A stretch of DNA of 34,779 nt, taken from CAZSNT01 sp964607765 (lineage in GTDB: Bacteria > Verrucomicrobiota > Lentisphaeria > Oligosphaerales > JABHEG01). The notes below the pieces were generated by a model that did not search any database, was not told where the DNA came from, and saw only the letters and a list, made by a program, of their open reading frames with translations. Shown in pieces: positions 23,518 to 30,789 of this stretch; position 1 is the stretch's first letter, and every line of letters starts with the position of its first letter. Both the position numbers and the translations under genes were made by a program. The stretch spans positions 1 through 34,779 of the forward strand of contig CAZSNT010000111.1 in the NCBI GenBank assembly GCA_964607765.1. The letters are read 5' to 3'.

Positions 23518-24840
23518 ATGGCGGACAGGCAACCGAATCTTCTGTTTCTCTTCCCGGATCAGCATCGCCCGGATTGGCTGGGGTGTAATGCCAGCTTGCC
23601 GCTGAGGACGCCTGTCCTGGATCAGCTGATGTTGCGCGGCGTGCGGTTCAGGAATGCGTTCACGCCGTCGCCGGTCTGTTCGCCTGCGCGGGCGTGTCTG
23701 GCGACGGGGCGGGACTACGATCGTTGTGGGGTCAAGGGGAACGGGCAGAACACGCCACTGTCGTTGCCGACGTACTACCAGCATCTCCGTGATGCGGGAT
23801 ACGAGGTGGGCGGCGTTGGGAAGTTCGACCTGCACAAGCCGGACCGGGACTGGGGGTTGGACGGCTCGAATCTGCTGACGGAGTACGGGTTTACGTGCGG
23901 GGTGGACAATGAGGGGAAAGGCGATGCCATCGCGGCCTACCGACGCAACGGGATGTCGCCCAAGGGCCCGTACATGCAGTTCCTGACGGAGCACGGGCTG
24001 GTCGACACGCACCTGGCCATGTATGAGCCGCATCTGGACAAGCCGGGGTGGCTGAATTTTCCGGCCGTGACGGGGCTTCCGGACGACGCATACTGCGACA
24101 ACTGGGTGGCGGCGAACGCCATGCGCTGCCTGAGCGAGTTCCCACGAGGCAAGCCCTGGCATCTGGTGGTCAACTTTGTTGGGCCGCACGGGCCGTTTGA
24201 CGTGACGGCTGGGATGCGGTCGCGTTGGGAGCATGTCGAGATTCCGGGGCCTGTTGACAACGACGAGCCGGACAGGGAAGCGATCACGGCGCGGCGCCAG
24301 AACTACGCGGCCATGATCGAGAACATCGACCGTCACGTCGGGCACATGTTGGATGCTGTGGCGGCGCGCGGCGAGTTGGGCAACACGATCGTGGTCTACT
24401 CCAGCGACCACGGTGAGATGCTGGGTGATCACGGGCAGTGGGGCAAGTGCCTGTGGTACACGCCGTCTGCCGGGGTGCCCATGATCGTGGCTGGGCCGGG
24501 CGTTCGGGAGAACGTGTGTTCGGACGCGCTGGTGCCGATCCACGACCTGGCAGCCACGTTCCTTGATTACGCAGGAGCTGTTCCGCTGCCTGACAGCGAC
24601 TCGCTCTCGCTGCGAGCTGTACTCGAGGGCAGCAGTGACCGGCATCGCGACTGTGTCGTGAGTGCGTTGCGGGATTGGCGCATGGTGTTTGATGGTCGCT
24701 ACAAGCTCGTACTGCGCGCGAATCAGCCGCCGCTGCTGTATGACCTGCTGGAGGACCCGGGAGAACTGCGGAACGTAGCGGCAGACGAACCGGGGATTGT
24801 GGCGGCATTGGAGAATACTTCCGGGCAGAAGGCGGTATAG
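23518..24840 (+). CDS. Sulfatase, choline-sulfatase-like type
   Basis: The 440-residue protein is an S1-type sulfatase. The maturation motif C-S-P-A-R is at 54-58 (Cys54 to formylglycine). The N-terminal metal motif is F-P-D-Q-H-R-P-D-W-L-G, and the late metal motif is S-S-D-H-G-E-M-L-G-D-H-G. The usual G-K-W-H-L-G region reads G-K-F-D-L-H-K. ATG 23518 is preferred over TTG 23512. Only a weak ribosome site (GAGGGA) is seen. No signal peptide is visible, so it may act inside the cell or be exported by an unrecognised route. It lies between the sialidase-like gene and a LolA-like gene in one direction. Confidence 0.9.
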   Translation: MADRQPNLLFLFPDQHRPDWLGCNASLPLRTPVLDQLMLRGVRFRNAFTPSPVCSPARACLATGRDYDRCGVKGNGQNTPLSLPTYYQHLRDAGYEVGGVGKFDLHKPDRDWGLDGSNLLTEYGFTCGVDNEGKGDAIAAYRRNGMSPKGPYMQFLTEHGLVDTHLAMYEPHLDKPGWLNFPAVTGLPDDAYCDNWVAANAMRCLSEFPRGKPWHLVVNFVGPHGPFDVTAGMRSRWEHVEIPGPVDNDEPDREAITARRQNYAAMIENIDRHVGHMLDAVAARGELGNTIVVYSSDHGEMLGDHGQWGKCLWYTPSAGVPMIVAGPGVRENVCSDALVPIHDLAATFLDYAGAVPLPDSDSLSLRAVLEGSSDRHRDCVVSALRDWRMVFDGRYKLVLRANQPPLLYDLLEDPGELRNVAADEPGIVAALENTSGQKAV

Positions 24841-24896
24841 TGAAGGGGCTTGCCGCCCGCCGTTAACTGGTCAGAACCAACGTGTAGGAGGTCGCG

Positions 24897-26075
24897 ATGC
24901 AGATGCAGAGGATAATTGCCTTGACGGCGTTCGGCGTGTTGCTCGGCGCGGTTGCTCAGGAGCCGGCTCCCGGGGATGGCGCGGGTGGGAAAGCCGCAGT
25001 TGACCGGGTCGCCGCCGAGTACCTGGCGGCGATCGGGGGGGGCGAGGCGCACAGAGCTCTGACGACGCGCAAGATCACGGGCACGTTCGCACCGGGTTGG
25101 GCCGATGTTCCGCCGTGGCCGTTCACGACTGTGCACAAAGCGCCCGATCTGAAGCACACCAGGCTCGATATTCCGGGGCACGGCGTGGTCGAGGAGGGGT
25201 ATGACGGCGAGGCGGCGTGGAAGCTCGAGCCGGGGAAGGGCGCGCAGCGGATTCGCGGCGGGGAGCTGAATCAGAAGCGCCGCGATGCTCGTTTCAGCGG
25301 CTACGTCGATCTGACGACGGAGTACCAGGCTCTCACGTATGCGGGGCAGGAAGAGATCGGCGGCAAGACCTACGATGTGCTGGCAGGGACATTCGAGGAC
25401 GGGGCCAGGGAGCGTCTTTTCATCAGCGCGGACACGCGGCTTCTGGACCGCATCGAGCGGCCTGCGCATACTGTGACGATCGAGATAAGCGACTACAGGG
25501 CGGTTGACGGTGTCGTTCTGGCGCATGCAGTCGTGGTGCAGCATCAGAAGAAGACAGTGTTCAACATCAAGGTGGACAGCATCACGCACGGCGTTGAGAT
25601 CGACAACGCCATCTTCCAGATGCCGCAGCCGGGCGGAGGAAAGGGTGGCGGCGATTCCGGCGGCCACCGATTCACCGAGGGCAGCACATCTGTGCAGGTC
25701 CGAACGCTGGTCAGAGGCTTTGATGCGGACGGTAATCTGATGCTCGAGGAGCAGGAACTGGAAACAGGGTTCCTGGGCATGATCGAACAGTACGAGAAGT
25801 CCTGCGCCCAGCTGACGACTTTGTTCGACGGTGACAAGGATGGCGTGCTGAACGGCACGGAGAGTCAGGCGGCTCGGAAATTCGTTTTCGGCTTGGTAGG
25901 GATGTTGCCTTACGATGTGAACGGTGACTGGCAGATGGACAATCCGGAGGCGGACAAGGCCTGGGAGCAGCTGGTGCAGGCATACGACCGGCACAACGAC
26001 CGGGTCCTGCGGCGGTTCGACAGGAACAAGGACGGCAAGCTGAGCGCTGAGGAAGCAGCGGCCGGCCGGGAGTAG
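24897..26075 (+). CDS. Exported LolA-like domain with four EF-hands
   Basis: The 392-residue protein has a signal peptide (about 4-20), a LolA/outer-membrane-lipoprotein-sorting-like beta domain (about 35-243) and a calmodulin-like C-terminus. Four 12-residue Ca2+ loops are visible: D276-E287 (D-A-D-G-N), D311-E322 (D-G-D-K-D-G), D340-E351 (D-V-N-G-D) and D375-E386 (D-R-N-K-D-G). Each keeps the acidic or Asn residues at positions 1, 3 and 5 and Glu at 12. It probably binds calcium in the periplasm or outer membrane, possibly regulating the LolA-like fold. AGGAGG stands 5 nt before ATG 24897. The pairing is uncommon; function is unknown. Confidence 0.75.
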   Translation: MQMQRIIALTAFGVLLGAVAQEPAPGDGAGGKAAVDRVAAEYLAAIGGGEAHRALTTRKITGTFAPGWADVPPWPFTTVHKAPDLKHTRLDIPGHGVVEEGYDGEAAWKLEPGKGAQRIRGGELNQKRRDARFSGYVDLTTEYQALTYAGQEEIGGKTYDVLAGTFEDGARERLFISADTRLLDRIERPAHTVTIEISDYRAVDGVVLAHAVVVQHQKKTVFNIKVDSITHGVEIDNAIFQMPQPGGGKGGGDSGGHRFTEGSTSVQVRTLVRGFDADGNLMLEEQELETGFLGMIEQYEKSCAQLTTLFDGDKDGVLNGTESQAARKFVFGLVGMLPYDVNGDWQMDNPEADKAWEQLVQAYDRHNDRVLRRFDRNKDGKLSAEEAAAGRE

Positions 26076-26094
26076 CAGGAGCCGAGGAGATGAA

Positions 26095-29058
26095 GTGGTA
26101 GCCAAGGTGTCAAGGCGGATTGTTGTGGACGGCATTGTTGTGGTCGGCTTTGTCGCCGTCGCCGCTGTCATGCTGGCGGCACGTCAGCGCGAGGGCGAAG
26201 CGCGTGTGGACACGGCCGCGGCCACGCCGGAGAGCGAGTTTGCCCGGGCCGGGCTGCGGTTAGCCTCGATCGACACGGCAACGCCCGAGGGCAGAGCGGG
26301 CCGGACGGTGACTGTCGGGGTCAGCGGCTTGGCCGCACACCAGCTTTTCCTGCGTCGGGCCGGGCGCGATGACCAGTGGGTGCACGTGGACGGTCAGGGA
26401 CAGGTTGTGACGGGGCAGGGCGTGGTTGCCACTGCCCGTCGGGACGTGGAGCTGCTGGTGGTGCCCTCCGCCGTGATGCTTTTCGTCGACGATGTTCCCG
26501 TGTTGACCGACACGGACGGCTGGGATGTCTCCTGGGTTCTGGGGGCGGAATCCGGGCCCGCGCCGCGGATCCACCCCATCCCGCTTCTGGCCGTTCGCGA
26601 CGATTTCATGCGTGAGAGTCTGGAGGTGCATCCGTATGCCAAGGTAACGGATGGCGAGGTAAGCCTGGCACAGCGCGGCGGCGGCATGGCGACGACCAGC
26701 GAGGAGATGGCAAACGCCAGCTTTCAACGTGCGGTCAACCCGTTCTCGATCCACGCGTCAGCCGGCGGGCGATTGACCTACAATGTGCCGGGCGCCGCAC
26801 GCTGGGGCGACTCGCATGCGGAGGCGTGCTTCTACTTCGGTATCCCGAAGACGGGGCCGGTGGTGGACCGCGACACGCTTCCTGCCGGTACGGACATGCT
26901 TGTCGGCATGGGCAGTGCTGACGGACAGCAGGTTGCGTTCGGCTGGTCGGGCGAGGAGCAGTGTTTCGTGCTGCGGAGCCGGATGGGCGACGCGCCATGG
27001 ACTGTGCTGGCGCGATGGCAGGAGAAACGACCGGCATTGACCAACTGGGTGACGATTGCTTTGGAGTGTCGGCAGGGGCACCGGGTCAGCGGGCTGCTTG
27101 ACGGCGCGCCTGTGGTGTCGGGCCAGTTGCCGAAGCGCTTGCGGGGGCCGTTCCACGTCCAGGGCGGCGCGGGCCTGGCCGAGTTCGATGACGTTCGGGC
27201 CTGGTCGTTGCCGGACGCGGAGCCTGAGCCTGTGCCGTTGTTGATCCGCAGCCGCCAGTTTGCCGGCAAAGAGCGCAAAGACAAACGGGACTCGGACGGG
27301 TTCGGCGAGTGGTCATCCTCAGCGCATGCATTCCGGCAGGCGCGCTGGCGTGATGCCGTGACACGGGCGCCCTGTACGGCCATCATGACGGGGGCGGCCA
27401 TCATCGGCGGGTTCGTCTGTGAGTCTCCGGGCAAGCCGTCGGCGGAGGTGCTCTCGGGATTGCGGCATCGTATCGCGCTGTACGCGGCCAAGCCGGAGGG
27501 CACGGTTGACGTGCGCAAAGACAGCCCGTTGTGCACGGTGCGGGTGCGTCGCTCAGAAGGGGGCTGGATCGTGAGGCGCGGGGAAGACGGCTATGTCGGG
27601 CCGGCCGAGGACCTGACAGTGCCGCAGCTTATGGTTGGGCGGCGCGTTGACGGCACTGACCGGCTGTGTCTGCGTTCCGGTGACCGTTGGCTGCCCATGT
27701 CCGATCCGGTACCAGGCGCCGTGCACCTGGCGGTCATCCGCACCGTTGAGGGGAGTTCCCGGCGCCGCTTCCTTCTGCCGCCGGATCCTGCGCGGCACAT
27801 TGTGCGCTGCACGAGCCTTGTGCACGAGCTCTTCGAGGAGGCGCCCAGTGCCTGGAACTGGGTCGACGGCGCGTTCCGCATGGACTGTCGCTGGGCGTGC
27901 GAGGATCAGTGGAACTTCATGGCGTGCGGCTCGACCGGCCTGCCGTACATGACCAGCAAGCGTGTGTTCACCGGTGATCAGGTCCATGACGCGTTCATGT
28001 GTTTCAGGGCCACCTTCCCGTGGGATGCGGGGGACACGACGTTCCAGTACGACTCGGCCGCGGATCGGGCCAACAGGTTCCAGGATCTCGCAGCGAACAA
28101 GGCGTGGTACAATCGACATGACCTGAACGTGTCGTTCTGCTCGGACGGGCGCGATCCGCTCTCCGGGTACTGTGTGGTTTTCGCGGGCGAGGGCAACACT
28201 GTAACACGCCTGCTTCGACGGGGCGTGGTTGTGGCCGAGTCAAAGGCGCCGGAGCATCTTCTGCCGCAAGGCGAGTCTTTCATGGAAGTGCACTGGCCAT
28301 GGTGGCGCTTCAGCCTGATCAAGACAGGGGCGCGTGTCCGCGTCAGACTCGACGGTGAGCCGTTGTTCGACTACACCGATCCCGAACCGATCGAGGGCGG
28401 GCATCTGGGGTTCTGGAGTGTGCGGAACGGGTTTGCCATATCGCGAGTTTCCTCCATGGCCGAGGGGATAGCCTGGAAGCCGCACGCGTTCTACGTGACC
28501 GGGAGTACGGAGCGAGCTTGGGTCCCGCTGGTGCGCGATGCGGTTCACGTCAAGATGGATGCAGAGGCCGGGTTGACGCAGGTCCGGAACACGTTTGGAG
28601 GAGGCTTTTTTGCCGTGCGGCACGTCCCGGCGAATCCCGTCGATCTGAGCGTGACACCGAGGCTGGTGTTGCCGTTGCGGCTGGGTGACGGTGTGCAAGT
28701 CAGCCTGCACCTGGAGATCGGCGGCAAGCCGTTCATTGTGCGGATTGGCGAGTGTCCACTGGCCGGCATCAAGGCGTTTCTGGTGCCCGGCTCGGAGCGC
28801 GGCGAGTGCTTCCAGCTTGCGGCGTTACCGGAATCCGTCGTCAAAGAGAAGCACTGCTTGGGTGAGCTCGATGCGGGCGGCGGGACCGTGGACATGGATC
28901 TTCATGCGGCCTTGCGCAAACTGCGCGGCGACGACATCGAGCCGCTTCTTACCTGCCTCACCGTGGGCAACAGCAGCAATGCGGGGTATTTGCAGGCGGG
29001 ATGCGGCGGGAATGCTGCCGGGGCGACGTATGAGGTCGGGCAGCCACAGTTCCGGTAG
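26095..29058 (+). CDS. Large membrane-anchored multi-domain beta-sandwich protein
   Basis: The 987-residue protein starts at GTG 26095, with GAGGAG 5 nt upstream. A single N-terminal membrane segment (V-V-V-G-F-V-A-V-A-A-V-M-L-A-A, about 12-27) anchors a long extracytoplasmic part. At least two stretches look like concanavalin/LamG or jelly-roll glycan-recognition domains: one around 170-375 (Y-N-V-P-G-A-A, F-D-D-V-R-A-W) and one around 600-800 (W-N-W-V-D-G-A-F-R-M-D-C-R-W). I recognise no catalytic motif and no named family. It sits between a LolA-like/EF-hand gene and a sulfatase, in one direction. A role in glycan sensing or binding is an inference. Confidence 0.7.
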   Translation: MVAKVSRRIVVDGIVVVGFVAVAAVMLAARQREGEARVDTAAATPESEFARAGLRLASIDTATPEGRAGRTVTVGVSGLAAHQLFLRRAGRDDQWVHVDGQGQVVTGQGVVATARRDVELLVVPSAVMLFVDDVPVLTDTDGWDVSWVLGAESGPAPRIHPIPLLAVRDDFMRESLEVHPYAKVTDGEVSLAQRGGGMATTSEEMANASFQRAVNPFSIHASAGGRLTYNVPGAARWGDSHAEACFYFGIPKTGPVVDRDTLPAGTDMLVGMGSADGQQVAFGWSGEEQCFVLRSRMGDAPWTVLARWQEKRPALTNWVTIALECRQGHRVSGLLDGAPVVSGQLPKRLRGPFHVQGGAGLAEFDDVRAWSLPDAEPEPVPLLIRSRQFAGKERKDKRDSDGFGEWSSSAHAFRQARWRDAVTRAPCTAIMTGAAIIGGFVCESPGKPSAEVLSGLRHRIALYAAKPEGTVDVRKDSPLCTVRVRRSEGGWIVRRGEDGYVGPAEDLTVPQLMVGRRVDGTDRLCLRSGDRWLPMSDPVPGAVHLAVIRTVEGSSRRRFLLPPDPARHIVRCTSLVHELFEEAPSAWNWVDGAFRMDCRWACEDQWNFMACGSTGLPYMTSKRVFTGDQVHDAFMCFRATFPWDAGDTTFQYDSAADRANRFQDLAANKAWYNRHDLNVSFCSDGRDPLSGYCVVFAGEGNTVTRLLRRGVVVAESKAPEHLLPQGESFMEVHWPWWRFSLIKTGARVRVRLDGEPLFDYTDPEPIEGGHLGFWSVRNGFAISRVSSMAEGIAWKPHAFYVTGSTERAWVPLVRDAVHVKMDAEAGLTQVRNTFGGGFFAVRHVPANPVDLSVTPRLVLPLRLGDGVQVSLHLEIGGKPFIVRIGECPLAGIKAFLVPGSERGECFQLAALPESVVKEKHCLGELDAGGGTVDMDLHAALRKLRGDDIEPLLTCLTVGNSSNAGYLQAGCGGNAAGATYEVGQPQFR

Positions 29059-29143
29059 TGTTCCCACGGATGTCAGAGCCGTCCCGCTGATGGTTCTTGT
29101 GTTGGTGTTCCCACGGATGTCAGAGCCGTCCCGCTGATGGTTC
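29058..29143. repeat. Perfect 39-bp direct repeat, two copies with an 8-bp spacer
   Basis: The copies are 29058-29096 and 29105-29143 and are identical, beginning GTGTTCCCACGG and ending CTGATGGTTC. The first begins at the last base of the TAG stop of the preceding gene. The second ends 23 bp before the next start codon. The spacer is TTGTGTTG. Confidence 0.95.
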
Positions 29144-29166
29144 GGGTTCTACCGGAGTCTTGCGTG

Positions 29167-30633
29167 ATGCATGAGAACGTACTTTTCATTCTGACCGATC
29201 AATGGCCGGCGTGGGCTTTCAGCTTCCGTGGTGCGGACATTGCCACCCCGAACATCGACCGGCTTGCGGCGCAGGGCACGGTTTTCGAGAACGCGTTCAC
29301 GTCCTGCCCGTTGTGCACCCCTGCGCGTGGTGCGCCGCTTACGGCGCGTTGGCCGCACCAGACGGGTGTTCACGACAATCAGTCAGTCGGGTACTCGCTT
29401 CAGGAGACGCTGTCTCTGGCAGAGCGAACGTGGATAGACGAGGGCGTTCGGCTGGGCTACCACGTGGGGTACTTCGGGAAGTGGCATCTGGGCTCGAACA
29501 ACCCCGAGGCACGTGGCGCACATGGCTTTGACCCCGACGTGGAGATTCGCTTCAGCCCGTACGACGCGGCAAGCAGCGCGCACAGCTACGAGCGTGTGAA
29601 GGCCAACTACGAGGAGCAGGGGAGACGTCAGCTGGTTCGGGGGCGGGCGCCGTTCTGGGGTGAAACGCGGGCCACGAAAGCGAACAAGCAACCGTTCCCG
29701 ATCATGGCGAAAGGTGTGGCGTTTCTGGAGGAATGGGTTGCGGGACCACGGGAGCAGCCGTTTTTCCTGACCGTGTCCTCGGCGCCGCCGCACTTCCCGC
29801 ATCACCTGCCCGCGGAGTACGCAGCGATTGCGGACAAGTTGCGGGAGACGATTGAGCTGCCTGCCAGTCTGGACGACGACTGTGCGGGTCGGCCCTGGTT
29901 CCACTCCAGAGCCTGGTGGCCGTGCATGGACACATCCGTTCTGGATCGGGATGAGTGGCGCACGGTTGTCGCATTTTCGCACGCTCACATCATGTTGGTG
30001 GACGAGGCGATAGGGCGCATTCTCGACGCCTTGGATCGTCTGGGATTGACCGAGTCCACGACGGTTGTGTTCACGGCGGACCACGGCGACATGGAGGGGG
30101 CGCACAGCCGGTTCGACAAGGGCGCGTACTTCTACGACGAAGTGTGGCGCATCCCGCTGATCGTGCGTCGCCCGGGCGCGTCGCCCGCGACCCAGCCGGC
30201 GTTCGTCTCCATTCTGGATGTCGGCGAGACGCTGTTCCGTCTCATCGGTTCGGAGCCGTCTGAGGCGCGTTCACGCGCGGGCCGGGATTTGCTGTCGCTC
30301 GTGGGTTCCGAAGCGGCTGGCGACAGCTGGCCGTCGGTTGCCTACGGGGTTTACGACTTGTACAACGGGATCAGTTTTGCGTCGCGCGCGATCCGGGACG
30401 AGCGTTGGAAGTACGTGTGGAATCCGCAGGAGTCCGATGAACTCTACGATCTGGAAACCGACCCGCACGAGATGACAAACCGCATCGGCGACCCCGGTGC
30501 TGCGCCCGTGCGGACGCGGCTGCGCGGGCAACTGATGTTGTGGCTGGCGGAGATTGGCGACGACTTGCCGTCTCGGGTCGACGGCCTCCCGCCGGCCGGC
30601 ACGGTCGTGGCTACGGGCAAGCCGGGACCGTAG
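29167..30633 (+). CDS. Sulfatase, third of the window
   Basis: The 488-residue protein is an S1-type sulfatase. C-T-P-A-R is at 50-54 (Cys50 to formylglycine), and the N-terminal metal motif is L-T-D-Q-W. G-K-W-H-L-G is near 105-110, and the late metal motif is A-D-H-G-D-M-E-G-A-H-S. The stretch after the maturation motif reads G-A-P-L-T-A-R-W-P-H-Q in place of the more common S-L-L-T-G-R-Y-P-H-Q. ATG 29167 has GGAG about 9 nt upstream. Two upstream in-frame starts would place the beginning inside the 39-bp repeat. No signal peptide is visible. Substrate is unknown. Confidence 0.9.
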   Translation: MHENVLFILTDQWPAWAFSFRGADIATPNIDRLAAQGTVFENAFTSCPLCTPARGAPLTARWPHQTGVHDNQSVGYSLQETLSLAERTWIDEGVRLGYHVGYFGKWHLGSNNPEARGAHGFDPDVEIRFSPYDAASSAHSYERVKANYEEQGRRQLVRGRAPFWGETRATKANKQPFPIMAKGVAFLEEWVAGPREQPFFLTVSSAPPHFPHHLPAEYAAIADKLRETIELPASLDDDCAGRPWFHSRAWWPCMDTSVLDRDEWRTVVAFSHAHIMLVDEAIGRILDALDRLGLTESTTVVFTADHGDMEGAHSRFDKGAYFYDEVWRIPLIVRRPGASPATQPAFVSILDVGETLFRLIGSEPSEARSRAGRDLLSLVGSEAAGDSWPSVAYGVYDLYNGISFASRAIRDERWKYVWNPQESDELYDLETDPHEMTNRIGDPGAAPVRTRLRGQLMLWLAEIGDDLPSRVDGLPPAGTVVATGKPGP

Positions 30634-30635
30634 GC

Positions 30636-30670
30636 GGGAAACGGAAAACGGAAAACGGAAAACGGAAGAC
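30636..30670. repeat. Heptamer array (GGAAAAC-like), five copies
   Basis: Five heptamers, the central three identical (GGAAAAC) and the outer ones with one substitution (GGGAAAC, GGAAGAC). The array starts 3 nt after the TAG stop of the sulfatase. Confidence 0.9.
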
Positions 30671-30719
30671 GGAACCTGTGATGCGTGCAGTGTCCGACCT
30701 GTCCGACCGCGGCAGCTAG

Positions 30720-30748
30720 TTGACATCTGCTCTCGCTGCACGGATATT
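30720..30748 (+). promoter_or_regulatory. Candidate sigma-70-type promoter
   Basis: TTGACA at 30720-30725 is a perfect -35 box; GATATT at 30743-30748 follows after 17 bp (TATTCA at 30745 is an alternative -10 with 19 bp). It lies upstream of the 38-residue-repeat protein gene. Its -10 box falls in the inverted repeat at 30738-30761. Confidence 0.5.
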
Positions 30749-30761
30749 CAGTTATCCGTGC
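30738..30761. promoter_or_regulatory. Perfect 9-bp inverted repeat over the -10, operator-like
   Basis: GCACGGATA at 30738-30746 and TATCCGTGC at 30753-30761 with a 6-nt loop TTCAGT. The position over the candidate -10 suggests a repressor site; as RNA it would be a 5' stem-loop. The gene's ribosome site AGGGAGGG (30774-30781) lies 13 nt after the repeat. Confidence 0.55.
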
Positions 30762-30789
30762 GCGCTCCAGCAGCAGGGAGGGACCGCAG

